Of a DNA stretch of 64,000 bases, positions 10,237 through 22,291 are shown piece by piece. Under the pieces are notes generated by a model. That model saw only the letters and a list, made by a program, of their open reading frames with translations, had not been told where the DNA came from and did no database searches. Source of the DNA: Dirofilaria immitis (taxonomy: Eukaryota > Nematoda > Chromadorea > Rhabditida > Onchocercidae). A program made the translations under genes and the position numbers. The stretch spans positions 434,001-498,000 of the forward strand of contig JAKNDB010000075.1 in NCBI GenBank assembly GCA_024305405.1. Reading direction: 5' to 3'. Position 1 is the first letter of the stretch. Each line of letters begins with the position of its first letter.

Positions 10237-10715
10237 CTGAAAGAAAGTAATAAATTAACTGTTATAAAGTTTTGTTGATCATTTCTTAAAAATTTTCGAA
10301 GCATAATTCTTCTCGGGATTTCATGATATTTTTATGGGCTTATGATTTTCTATGTCATGAATACAGAATTATTGATAGCAAAACTGAACTTAAACTATGT
10401 TTCAAAAATAAATAAATTTTCACTGAAATTTCAAATGATGGTATGAAATCAATTGATTGATTAAATAATCGATTAATTGTATTCAACAATTTATCACAAT
10501 TAACAAATTAATCGGTGTTGACAAACTGATAATTATGATCAAATTAGTAATTTATTGCTGTTGCAGTAGCAGTATTGTTTGGTATTAAAATAGTCATGAA
10601 TCTATTATCGATTAATAAATTGTTAGCATCAATATATAAAACATATTACTCTATTCGTTTATTTAATGTAATTAATTCATCCCTTAGCTTTTTACCACAA
10701 AAATTTGCTTAATTT
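10237..10715. other. intergenic, nothing recognised
   Basis: AT-rich sequence without a supportable ORF or RNA gene. Confidence 0.4.
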
Positions 10716-10887
10716 TTGAGATTTTTTATTTTGTCTTATTTTGAGATATTTCGTTTTCAAACTTTGTTATCATTGATGTTGTCAAGTCAAACGAATGTTC
10801 ATTTAACCACTGCTGCGATGCATATAAATTATAACCCAAAGTTTGAAAACGAAATACCTCAAAATTAAGCAAAATAAAAAATCTCTA
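10716..10887. repeat. foldback inverted repeat
   Basis: The arm at 10716-10766 (containing TTTCGTTTTCAAACTTTG) is the near-perfect reverse complement of the arm at 10837-10887. The loop is ~70 bp. The structure could form a long hairpin. It may be a foldback/MITE element, but no target duplication was established. Confidence 0.7.
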
Positions 10888-11869
10888 GTATATCTCAAAG
10901 TCACCATGAATGTAAAAAATAATTCAGCCGGTCCGATACGTGTACGTGTATATATATGTACTTGCGTATGATTCTTCTTGCATGAGCGTCTACGCATAAT
11001 ATCCAGAACATATTTGTATTTTCACGTATGTGTAGCCGTAGTTTTAAGAGTTTTAAGAATAATAGAATAATTAAAGCAAAAGATTTTATTATTAAAGATT
11101 ATATTTAGGTAATTATCAAAATTAAGTTTATATATAAGCTTCAATAAATCAGTGATTGGATGTAAATCACGGAATAACATCTGTTTAAACGAATTATTTG
11201 TGATTTATTCGTGGTACGTTAATTTTCAGCGATTACGAGCACGTGGATGTACAGTTAATGATTTAATCGTAATTTCTAGTGAAATGTTTGTTACTTACAG
11301 AAGAGCTTCTACAGCTACTCATTCCAGTCGGTTTTTTCAAGGAGAAAATGAGAATAATAATAACAGTTAAAGTAATTGCAAGATGTGGCTATAAAATTGG
11401 AAGTGAAATTTTATTACTTATTACTTAACTAATCGACGAAATCGAAATAATAATGTTATAAGAAACTTCAGAACTTCCATTTTACCATTTATGGTAAAAT
11501 CGACATGAATATTGTGTGAAATTTCAAATACTATGCATGAGGGAAATGTTTTCTTCCCAAAAATTTATCATAATCATTATACACTTGCAATAATCAGGCA
11601 AGAATTTGATTTCAGAATAGTTTGTATTAATAATTTAATTACATCAAAAATTCACTTGCACATTCTACATGAACATTGTTTACAGAATAAGAAAAATAAG
11701 AGTGAAATTTAATATAAATAGAAAAATGTAGTAATTTGTAATAAGTAATAATAACAAATAGCTGTTGTGAATATAAAACAAAATTAATGAATAAAAATTC
11801 ATTAAATTGCAAGAGTTCAATAAATAAAGTAAATAAATAATCTACAAAACCAGAAATGATAAAAATATG
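10888..11869. other. intergenic, no supported gene
   Basis: Short ORFs occur (for example 11152-11370 after a TTTTCAG at 11220-11230) but none has a recognisable family, partner exon or conserved motif. Confidence 0.4.
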
Positions 11870-12460
11870 GCTTTTATTTTCCTATATTAAAACAATTCTA
11901 CGACTTTGTATTAGGATGCTTCCTTTGATATGCCTCTTTAAACTCGATTTACTAGAAATTTTTGTCCACACATCTTACAATCATGCAAGCCCACATTGGA
12001 ATGAATATTCATATGGTCTTTCAGATAATATGATCGAGAAAAACATTTTCCGCTTACCGTACAAGAGTTCAATTTCCAGAAAGTATGAGTACTCATATGT
12101 TGATTCAGATGGTCTAATCAAAAAAACAGCATCCCGAATTCCGCACAAAAGTGCGACTTTTGAGTATTATTATGACTACTGCCAATATGTCGTTTCAAAG
12201 TGAATGAATTTGTGAAATTTTTCCCGCATATCTCACATTTCAATCTATTTTCATTCCCTTCAACATTTTTTCGACCGCTTCTGAATTGTTACGTCTGGTA
12301 GATTCGCTGATTGTTCTTCATTTTAATAGTGATAATTTCAACGGATTTATTCCTTTATCATTGCTTGTTGATAACGGCAAATTTGACAGCTTTGCTCGTT
12401 GAGGTTGAGCTTTCTCAAATTATATTAGATTACTTATCCAATAGAGTTTTAAAATTTGAA
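11870..12460 (-). pseudogene. C2H2 zinc-finger pseudogene
   Basis: On the minus strand, 12135-12240 encodes a clear C2H2 finger (CEICGKNFTNSFTLKRH), followed downstream by three decayed fingers: one with a stop and lost Cys (Phe-Cys-Ala-Glu-Phe-Gly), one with a lost Cys but intact His pair, and one (CKMCGQKF) breaking in frame at ~11950. The sequence at 12320-12460 aligns with the 5' part of the zinc-finger gene at 47970-48722, so this is a diverged paralogue. Multiple stops and substituted ligands make it non-functional. Confidence 0.7.
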
Positions 12461-13006
12461 ATATTCGAAATGTTATGCTGCTTTGTTTTTTTTCTCAAAA
12501 ATTTCAACGTACTTACCATAATTTCAATGTTATACAGTTGGAAAAAAGTATGACGAAGCAGATGAAATTCATTCTTATAGTAATATTTTCGCTTTGATTC
12601 TGAAAATTATTCAAATTTACAGTAAACAAATTTTGTTGAGGAAACAATGTCGGAGAGTTTTTTTGCAATAAACGACTTTTCTAAATTATTAATATTGAAA
12701 AATAATGATCTTATATGCATGTCTATTCAAACCATCAATATGACAAGTTTTTCTTATCAGAGATTGCTACAAATATTGTAAGGTAAAGTTTATGAAGTTT
12801 GGTTAAAAAAATAAACATTTTTGCAATGAAAAAAACAAGACGAGAAATTTCTTTCGAATTGCTAGGAAAATAACTGCCTATTAATACATTTATCTTAAAC
12901 ATTCAAAATCTCTTATAATAAAAACTCTAAAAAGCGTTTAACATATTCTATAACGAAGTAACTGAAATACAATTTACAGAATGAAATAGTTAAAGAGAAT
13001 TTGGGA
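12461..13006. other. intergenic, nothing recognised
   Basis: AT-rich, without a supportable gene. Confidence 0.4.
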
Positions 13007-13195
13007 ATTTCAAGATATTTGCTATATATTGTGCATTATTCATTCACTGATATTATCTGACAGATAAGAAATAGTATATACTACATGAAAACATTTATTA
13101 ATTTAATTATTTTAATTGCAAAATTTGCAATGGAATCTTTACTTTCTTGGTTGTTTTTATATCTAATCAATTAATTCTTTCGGATATTTGAAATT
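13007..13195. repeat. direct repeat flanking collagen unit C (left)
   Basis: About 190 bp, including ATTATCTGACAG and a GGTTGTTTTTAT-like block, recur in diverged form at 15505-15725. The two copies bracket collagen unit C in the same orientation. Confidence 0.6.
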
Positions 13196-13476
13196 ATGTA
13201 CATCAACTAACTAGATGATAAAAATATCGATGACAATGATAATAATAATGATTGTTATTGAAGAGGAAAAATATTTCTTTGTTCTACGAACTTCCGGAAA
13301 GATTCATATCAGATATCTAATTCTTAATAGAAGTATGTAATTTCTCGGTGAAATTCACTTCACTGTTTTTAATTTCAAATCAAGTCTTTTCTTCCAATTC
13401 TGACAAAGCTGTAATCGACAAGAAGTTGGTAGAATTATAGTTCATTGCGCACAGCTAACTTCAGATTGTCGTATCA

Positions 13477-13861
13477 ATGCATTATTCCCATTCTTTATTA
13501 TTGGTTTTCTGCGCCACTTTCGTAGTCCAAGTGAGTTTCTTAACTAATTATTTCTAGCAAAGAAAGTATTAAAAATTCTAATAATTCGAGGATTTTTCGA
13601 GACATTCTGCAAATTTTATTTTAAGGCTTGCGGCCCATCACAGATGAGAGGACCACCAGGACTGCGAGGACGAGATGGTCAAGTTGGTGAACCAGGACAA
13701 AAGGGCCGCGAGGACTTGAGGGAGCAGTTGGAAATAAAGGTGACAATGGAGACCCTGGGCATCGAGGTCCGCCAGGCGAAACTGGAGCTATGGGGCCGAA
13801 AGGTGACGTGGGCGATAAAGGGATGGGAGGCATAAGAGGACAAGATATGATGGGAGGATAA
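13477..13861 (+). CDS. small collagen-like protein, copy C (frame break)
   Basis: Two exons as in copy B: 13477-13530 (signal peptide, two substitutions relative to B) and 13626-13861. At 13699-13702 copy C has four As where copy B has five. Read literally, the Gly-X-Y pattern is lost from there and a stop is met at 13833-13835. One frame over, the Gly-X-Y repeat continues unbroken to a TAA at 13859-13861 with a Gly-Gly C-terminus. The intact downstream frame argues for either a very recent one-base deletion or a homopolymer miscall. Treat it as a possible pseudogene. Confidence 0.65.
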
Positions 13862-14327
13862 AAGCAATGATAAGTGAAATATACCTGTAATAATGGAATG
13901 CTCCTTTCCAGTTGTGTCCATTATGTCGTTTTTTTCTTTCATGAGCATATGTTGTGGTTGTGTTCATTCCACTATTTCACAAAATTTATAGGTCTAAAAT
14001 ATTTGGTGCGCTAACAGAATTTGTTTATGAGTGTTTGAATATAAAGCATGAATTTTGTAAAATAAATATTTTGGAATATATTTATTTGTTTGCTTATTAA
14101 AATATACTTGCATGTTTACATTTTTCGATTTTGCAATTTTGATTGCATTGGTTAATCTGTCAAAATTACTGCAAGATTATCAATAGTATCCTTATATTCT
14201 ATATTTACAACGGAATGTACATGAGAAAAAGCCTATATTAATTTTAGATATAAAAATTGTTGAAGTAATATAAAGACGATGAAAAATTAAATCAGTTTGA
14301 AATAGAAAAAAAGGGTTAAATTTAATA

Positions 14328-14619
14328 CTAATTGCTCTTAATGGCTTTTTATAGAATTTAGATTTTTCACAACGATTGGTACATTTGTTTCATTTATTCA
14401 TATGAAAAGCAAAAAAGTTTAATTTAATTACGTTTTTTTTGATTAAAAATATTTAACATATAAATTGTTAAACTTTCACATCAAATTTCTTCAGAATCTT
14501 AATTAAATTCCTTTTATTTTAATTTCAATTCAAGAATTTTCTTCTAATATTTAATAATTCATTTAAATCTTTCTTATCATACATAGATAGGCATAGTTTA
14601 GTTATTTAAGAGCAATTAG
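14328..14619. mobile_element. MITE-like inverted-repeat element, copy C
   Basis: 292 bp with the same terminal inverted repeats and TA flanks as copies A and B, in the same position of the unit. Confidence 0.65.
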
Positions 14620-14826
14620 TATACACATATATATATATTTTTATAATCTTTTTGTGAGTAGTATTATTCTTCAAAAATTAAAGATATTAAGAAATAAAAG
14701 AGATTGGAGCTGTAACATTTCATTATTTTTGATTAATTCTATCTTGCTATAAACAAGCCATGTTTGTTGCTAACGAAGTAAATTACTTGATGATAATGGT
14801 CATTGTACGATCAATTTACTAGTTTA

Positions 14827-17008
14827 CTTTATTCACGACTGCTCGAGATTATTAGTCTCATTATCACTATCGTCGTCATCCTTTTTATTTATTCAATGTT
14901 GATTCATTCAGTTATCCATTTATTGACTCGTGTTAATTCAATTAATTTTTCTAATAATAATAATCAGTCATTTTCTCTAATAATATTATTTTCGAGAATA
15001 CTGACACCATTGAAAAAGAAATGAAAAAATACCGGATAGATTTTATCATTTGATTATTTGAAATTATTTCATTTCCGGCAATTTCGGCGTACTCCCTCTT
15101 AATTCATTAACACTCTCCTCATCAATTTAATTATTTATTATCAGTGTTGGTGTTGTTATCAATATTTATTGTTATCATTGTTATTACTTTTTGTCATTCA
15201 TTATACTATCATATTTTTCCTTTCTGTTGTTTATGCACATTATACTTTTTTGCTTTCCTAAAAATTCAATTTATTGATCCGAAAGCTTATTTTTTATTTA
15301 AGTTCGACAAATCTTTGAGACGGAAAAATTTTAATGCCACAATTTCTTATACTCAGTTAAGCGAAATCAGCCTCTTCCAGGAAACGCGAAGTGTCAATTA
15401 TTCAAGTTATTAAATTGAAATAATGCACTCCTGATAATTAAGAGAAGAAAAAGAGATAGTTCAGTATGACTGCCGACGGTTCGAATCTCCTTGTTCAGTA
15501 GAAATTGCAAGATATTTCCGTATATCTTAATTTTGTCCATTATTCACTACTGCTATTATCTGACAGGTAGGAAATAGTATGCATTATATGAAAACAATTT
15601 AATCATTTTAATTGCAAAAAAAAAAGAAACTGAGCTTTTGAAAACTTTTATATGATTAAAATGGAAATTCGATCTCTTGGCTGTTTTTATAGTTAATCAG
15701 TTAATTCTTCTGGAAATTTGGAGATTTTTAAGAGAACTGTAGTGAAAGAATTGAAATTTGGATGCATTTTTGATTCAGTCACTATTTATTTTTGATCTCA
15801 ATCTATCCCATTAAATTTGGAATGAAAACAGAATCGTTTTCAATTAAAGTTCCGATCCTTTAGAAGCTCAGAACGTAACCTATTCGTTTTGAGCTTCTTT
15901 TTATGAAGTTGAGGAACTCAGAAGATTACCAAAAAATTACTTTGTGGTAGCTATCGAAAGAAATTGTTATATTTTATAACCATTTATGCATCAGAAATGA
16001 TCAAACATGAATGATAAGGAAGAAATAGATAGATAATCTTGGATCAAAAGCAGGTCGAAATGAGCCAAAAATGAAGGAATGAACACATTTCAATATACCT
16101 TATTTTTTCTAAATATTATCTTTCGAACAGTTTGCCTCCTAAGAAATTTTAGAATTTATCCGAAGCAAATTTCCCTAGAGAAAGATTGAATGGATGAGGA
16201 ATAGGAAAATGATAGTGTGATGGTTATATACTACTGTTGAATTTCACCATGCATAATCTAAATTTTTAAAACCTTCCATGTCATTTTTAATTCAATACAT
16301 GGTCACTTTTTTCGTTAAGCTTAAATTTTCAATTTATGAATATTTGATTCGATTTCGAATAAATTAACTTATCAGCATTACTTTCAAATCCCCTGTATCT
16401 TAAATACGAAACAGGTGAAATGAGACTTGCTAAGCTGGAAAAAATGCAGCTAAAGAAATAGTTGAATGAGATACTTATATTTCGAGATTAGATACAAACT
16501 GCAACTGAAACAAAGGATTTTTGAATGACATGAATAAGTATTTCTCCCCGTCCGATTAAAAGTAATTCACAAATTGACGAAATTACCGCAAATTCTGATC
16601 CATTTGAAAAATAAAGGAAAAGATATGGTATGGTATGGAGAAGAAGCGTAATGAGTAGAATATTTATGTAACAATGAGTGTTATAACTGGAATTTACTAT
16701 GTATCTGACAATACTTCTAACTTAATTCATATAAAAGAATAATAATAAGTGAAGCAAGAGAAAAGAAAGGACTTGGTGAAAAATCATAAGTTTGTTAAAA
16801 AAAAAAAAAGAAAAAACAGCAAATTGAATCTATGTAACGAGGATTCTTTTAATTTTAGTTCTTGTTACTCGTCTCCCTATCTTCGTCGATATTTCTAATA
16901 ATAACAATTAATTAATTTTAATTATCTTCATATGATTCTTGTTAGAAAAATATTCTTCTATTCTTGAATTCACGATTATTAACTTAAGATTTGGGATGTA
17001 GACTTTTT
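14827..17008. other. intergenic between collagen array and prolyl hydroxylase
   Basis: No supportable gene. ORFs at 14803-15024 and 15144-15413 are low-complexity, Ile/Leu/Phe-rich and without homology that I recognise. Contains the right-hand direct repeat at 15505-15725. Confidence 0.45.
15505..15725. repeat. direct repeat flanking collagen unit C (right)
   Basis: Diverged second copy of 13007-13195 in the same orientation, with small insertions including a poly-A run. It suggests the ancestral duplication unit was longer than the part still obvious in copies A-C. Confidence 0.6.
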
Positions 17009-20000
17009 TCAGTGTTTTCTGTTTACTTTTTCTCTTGATCTGATATTTAAGTAATATTTTGGCTCAGGAGCTCCTAAATCACCCACGTATCGTTCCTGTT
17101 CAAACTGATTCAAACCACATGGTCGACGCCATTCTTGCTTTCGTTCATGGAACCACTTGGTTGCTATCCATTTAATTCCGGTTAATACCGGACATGCAGC
17201 ATGTCGAGAACGCATATCTACTTCACCGCTACGCATCAAATTATACCAAAACAATGCTGCATTCTGTAGAAATTCAAATAACACATTAATTAAGCATATA
17301 ACAAAATAAACCATAATAATTCAGTTATGTCTACCACTATTTTCTTCTAGATTAAAGCAAGTTTTTAAGGATTAAATAGATATGTATATATTTCGATTAA
17401 TTCCATCCATTTCTCGAATAAATTTTCTTCTCTTATTCAATATACCACATAAAAGAAATAAGTTATGAAAGTGATGTTGAATTTGAAAAATTTTAATTAT
17501 TCTATTTCTTTGTAGAAAATGTCAACAGATAATTTGTGCAATGGTAGCATCTAATGCATAGTGTACAGCATTTAATATTTAAGAACTCACCTTGATGCAC
17601 GGTATTGATATTTTCAAATTAGACGTGAATATTGTCCGACCTCCAATTTCTGGTTCAGTTGTCTGTGATGAAATGAAAAAATTAATTTGTGTAAAATTTT
17701 CAATTAAATAAATTGTTCAAAAATTATTGAGAAATAAATGAAATGGAAATAAATGAATACGTAGATCAATAATGTAGCTATTCGATTCCCAGTTCCTAAT
17801 TTTTCGAAAGACCGATTTCCCAACTGAAAAGTGATCATTTGTTATAAATATATGAAATAATTAAGAAATTTCCAATGAAAAATTCTTCTTAAATATTATT
17901 TTAGTTCGCGTATAAAAGTAGTTGAAGAACATTTATTTTTTCAAACTTACGTCGTTTTCATTGACCTAATTTTTAATATTTTTCATGCAAAATGTATTTT
18001 GAACGAGAAACTTAAAAGTCGATGCGATGCATAGCAGCACAATGATAATAATAAATCGAACAACAATTAAAATAAAACTTATCAATGAGCAGTCTAAGTG
18101 AGGCTCGTATTGTCCACCAATTCCATAATTATGAATCTGAAAAGTTTTAAATATTCAAATTGGCTAAAATTTATAAAATATAAAAGTGTGATCTTCACAA
18201 ACTGTAAAAGATTTTATAGTTACTATTAGTTATTCTTCAAGAACCCACTTGAAGCAGCAGAATAGCAAAAAAATGATAATTTTCATGATTCTGGACTTAA
18301 TTGATTTCTATTTTGAAATTTAGAAGTCTGAAGAATGACCGCAAGATTCTCTGCGGTTTCTATTTCGAGATTTGTGGCCAGCTCAAGGCGTCTGTCGATG
18401 CGTTCAACTATTTCATGTTCTGTCGGTCTCAAATTGGCACTAAAAATGAGTTCATTATTCATTAATTTCTCGCTTTTTTTAACTGGATAAAATATTTTTA
18501 TTTGGAACAAATGATCAATTTCAACCATTTATCATTAATTAATCAATGATAGAAAAAAAAGAGACAATCAGAAACATTATCATGCTCTTTTACAGTTATA
18601 TTCTCTTGCAATTTAATACAAATTTTATTTGTCTTGAGACTAAATAAATAAAATATCTGAACATTTACCTCTTGGCAACACGAAAATAGACCGGCTCACA
18701 TTTTCCAGTCAAATGATTTAAAGATAGAGGCCGTTTCAACTGAAATTACTGTGATATTGATTCTGCAGATGTAAAGTAATTATAATAATCCACTCTCTTT
18801 ATTATTTCCTTTCTTTTCATCTTAGAATAAGCATACGGTATCATAACAGAAAGCAAGTACTAAACATGCCTTAGGCAATGCAAGCATTTGAATGACTCGT
18901 GCCTCTTCATCCGATATAATGTCATAAAACAGTACAACCAATGGATTTTCGCGAACAATTTCTACTTTGAACGGCGCTAAACGCAAATATGGGCGATCCA
19001 TTTTATAGTAGCAATAGAAATGTGATTGTGCCTTTATATTCTGCGAGAAATTCGCTATATTCAAAATTAATAAATCTCGAAATTTCGAGTTGACAGTTTC
19101 TACAGCAAAATAAATTCAATCCATTAGAAAGTTTTATCACTGATAATAAGGAACTTTGAAATTTGTAATTCAATCTTGGTTTTCTTTACATGAGAAAATC
19201 AGACACATAGCAATGAAGACTTACGACGGGTATTTCTTGCCGACATAATGCCTCGTATGTCAATCTTGCACCTTCATCCAAGTCATTTTCAACTCTTTCA
19301 TTATTTATTGGTGGAATGTCCCGTCGCATATCAACATGTCGGACTCCATTATCTTCAAGCAAATCTTCATAATATTTTACGTCGTCCTTGGCTCGTGGAT
19401 GATCCGGATCTGTAGTAAGAGCAAAATACAACACTTCGTGCTATACTAGAATTTAAGAATTACTAATATGAAATTAAATGGTTTTGCATATAAAACTTAT
19501 TTTGCCGTTAACATCTGCATATTATCAATGTAACTCTTTGCTAATTATTTCTGTTAAAAAAAAAGAAATTAGTAACAATTAACTTACTTATGCGATATAA
19601 TTCATCGGTAAGCAACAAAGCTCGTTTCACATTACCCTGTTTATACAATGAAAAAGCCAAATTTTCGAGAATATTTTCGAGATTCGCCGTTGGGACGTTT
19701 TCGTTTTCTACACGCTCTCGCGCTTCCTGCATCCACATAATAGTGTGATAATAATCACGTTCATGCAATGCTACACGGCCAATTTCAAAACAATCTCCAG
19801 CTGCAATATTCAAAATTCTGAAATTTTCCCTACTTTCAATATTCTTTTCATTGCTAAATATATTTTGAATAAAAAAGAAAGTGACATGAAAGTTTCAGAA
19901 CATCATTTTCATTTTATGAATGTAAAAGAAAGTAAAGGAAATGACGAAATAATTGAAATATTTTATAATATGAATACATCGAAATAATCAAGATATTTTG

Positions 20001-21767
20001 TACTATATATAATTATCTCAGTAAAAGCAAATGATCTCGTAAAATAAGATGTTTTGTTAATTAAAGTATTTGTATTATATAGAATATTTCTCAAATGATT
20101 CATCAATTAAGATGAATGAATATAAATGAATGTTACGATGTCTAATGTAATTCATCGTCTTTGTTTACGATTACCAAGCATAAAATTAATTCATATGTAA
20201 ATGTTTCCGATTTAATAATCAGATTCATGTACAATATCTAGAATATTGCAAAGCAATGCTCATTATAAAAAGGCTAAAATTATCTAATTGAATATAATTC
20301 TTATCGACAGCACGACGAGCAGTATATTTTAAGTTTAGCCACGATTCAATTCTATCATCGATTCTTCATCCATGCATAAACTATCAACAACTTTTCTAAC
20401 AAATCAAGATCAAACTTCCTAAAGATATTCAAATAGTTGTCTTATAATTTATACCATTAATATTTCTTGTATTAAAAATAACCTTTTCCAATAATTATTA
20501 TCTGTCAAATAAATATTTTCAAGATAAGAAAAAAAACATCTTCCTTGTTTAGTGTTTCTTCAATTTATCTTTTAGATGATTAAAACTAACCAGTCAAAGC
20601 AACTGTTCGCTTCTGAGAATTTAGGATTTTTCCATTAGCAATATCTTTGGTATCCATTTTATACGTATCTTGCAAACGTAACAAACCAATTGCTGCACCC
20701 GATAGATCCTCCTATGCAATCCTTCATAATAGTATATGCTACTAATCATTTTGTGACATAATCTAGTCTATATTTATTAAGTGTATAATATCGAACAATA
20801 TTTAAGGTAGCGTGAAAACAATTTTAGCAAAGTTTGAAGCAATATCTAACGTATCATTTCTCCAAATTTTTTTATTTATATTATTCGATGGCATGATCTA
20901 AATGTATTTTCACTCTTCATTTTACTACATTGACATTCAAACTTCTGACAAACTATAACAAAATTCAGAATATATTTTCGCCAATGATCATTCATACCAT
21001 AAATATCAATTTTTTTTTGTCCAAAAAAAAGGGAGTTGTAAAACGAAGATAAAAGAAACTTCTGTCGGATAATTGATACGTTTAATAGCCCGCTGGCGAG
21101 TTACATTACGAATGATATTATCGGCAGAGTTGGATAGCATAATCTTCACTATTTCATTCCATTCTGTTGTCATCTTTTTAATCAACAGAAAGGCATTGAC
21201 TGGATGTTTTATCTTTTCCTCATCAACTCGCATGGTTTCATCATCACGTTCTTGTGTTTCTTGAGTGAATCTAAAACTATTTTAGTAACTTATGGAAAGA
21301 TATTTCTCGGTATTAAGATCTTACAGAAATCATAAAAATGAAGCCTTTAATGGTTTTAAAATTTATTTTTAAACATATTATTGAAGTTTTATTAATAATT
21401 ATTTGAAATAGCCGGTCACTTTGAATTTTAGTTACTAGTTCCATTCTCAAAATTTTATTATTAATTTTGGTTTGTTGACAGTTGGCGCTTACAATATTGA
21501 AATATAAATAATCACGACATTACGACTTTTAATGCCAGTTTATGTTATGAAGAGTAAAAAAGTTAAAATTAGCTTAAAAGAAGACAAAAATCATTTACTT
21601 CTTTAGATAGTCAAGTCTCTTTAATTCATTTTCCACATAACTATTAATCATTATCGGAATATCGCTCTCGGCTCCAATTAATGCTTTCAACGACGTAAAA
21701 GATGAGTAAATATCAGCAAAATTGCAGCGATTAATAAAAATATATTAAAAACTATCCACAATATCAT
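17009..21767 (-). CDS. collagen prolyl 4-hydroxylase alpha subunit
   Basis: An ER-lumen 2-oxoglutarate/Fe(II) dioxygenase that hydroxylates Y-position prolines in Gly-X-Y repeats, normally assembled with protein disulfide isomerase. Twelve exons: 21599-21767, 21060-21270, 20591-20711, 19588-19800, 19225-19409, 18870-19040, 18669-18739, 18340-18439, 18083-18136, 17761-17823, 17591-17662, 17009-17263; ~560 residues, the family length. The N-terminal domain (FADIYSSF...), the TPR-like peptide-binding domain (CFEIGRVALHERDYYH; exons 4-5) and the catalytic domain are all present. Iron ligands are the His and Asp of YEPHLD and the His of SRHAACPVL; the 2-oxoglutarate Lys is in GIKW. Oddities: the signal peptide (from the ATG at 21767) and mature region are one base out of frame at a run at 21718-21721; exon 6 ends at a GC donor; exon 9 lacks a GT donor (ATAAGT). 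It is closest to nematode PHY-1/DPY-18-type subunits; orthology is not settled. Confidence 0.9.
18077..18083 (-). other. non-canonical 5' splice site in prolyl hydroxylase exon 9
   Basis: Phase and family alignment place the end of exon 9 (just after the catalytic His-Leu-Asp) at 18083, but the intron then begins ATAAGT, not GTAAGT. The next exon (17761-17823) has a normal TTTTCAG. It is either a rare AT donor, a splice-site mutation or a base error. Confidence 0.5.
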
Positions 21768-22250
21768 TTTCCTGGAGTGCATTCGTATCAGCATTTATTT
21801 TTGTCTTTCCGCAAACAAAATAAATTTCAAATATATGATTTAAAGGCATTCAAAAAAATTTTCAAATCAAACTATAATAAGTACAACTATTTTTCCTTGA
21901 TGTAACGATAATTTTGCCATGGAAAATGGCAACTGGATTCTCTCTCTCTCCCACAATGCCTACGAAAATCAAGGATTCACACTGAAGAAATGAAAATATA
22001 TGTTCTTGGAGTCAAATAATTTAGAGATCTTGCTACTGGATGCTACAAAGCTGTAAATTGTCAAAAAGATGTTGAATATTGCTCTGATAGACATTTATAA
22101 GGACAGCATTTATCTGTAAATATTTAACAAAAAATTTCAACTCGATAACTGTAGCTGTGAACATCTTTATACACTTCTTTCATATACACCATGCTACTTT
22201 ATCCAGTTATACGTATTTGAAGTTTGCTGTACGGAATCGATTCTGTAGAG

Positions 22251-22291
22251 TAAAATGAATGAAATTCATGTTAATAATTTGGTCTATTGTA
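22251..22291. repeat. second copy of 42 bp repeat
   Basis: Matches 1019-1060 with a few mismatches. No adjacent integrase sequence was recognised here. Confidence 0.5.

Larger units (their letters stand above)
13240..14826. repeat. duplicated collagen unit, copy C
   Basis: Aligns with copy B from 13240 to 14619 and with copy A's 3' flank to 14826. It contains the third mini-collagen gene and the third MITE. Divergence between copies is low, suggesting recent duplication or ongoing gene conversion. Confidence 0.85.

Noticed and set aside
11152..11370. 72-residue ORF after a TTTTCAG acceptor
   Set aside because: No recognisable domain, no partner exon, no conserved motif, and it ends in a low-complexity Asn run.
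15470..15500. tRNA-like B box GGTTCGAATCTCC
   Set aside because: The bases that would pair in the T-arm do not match and no acceptor or anticodon arm can be folded around it.
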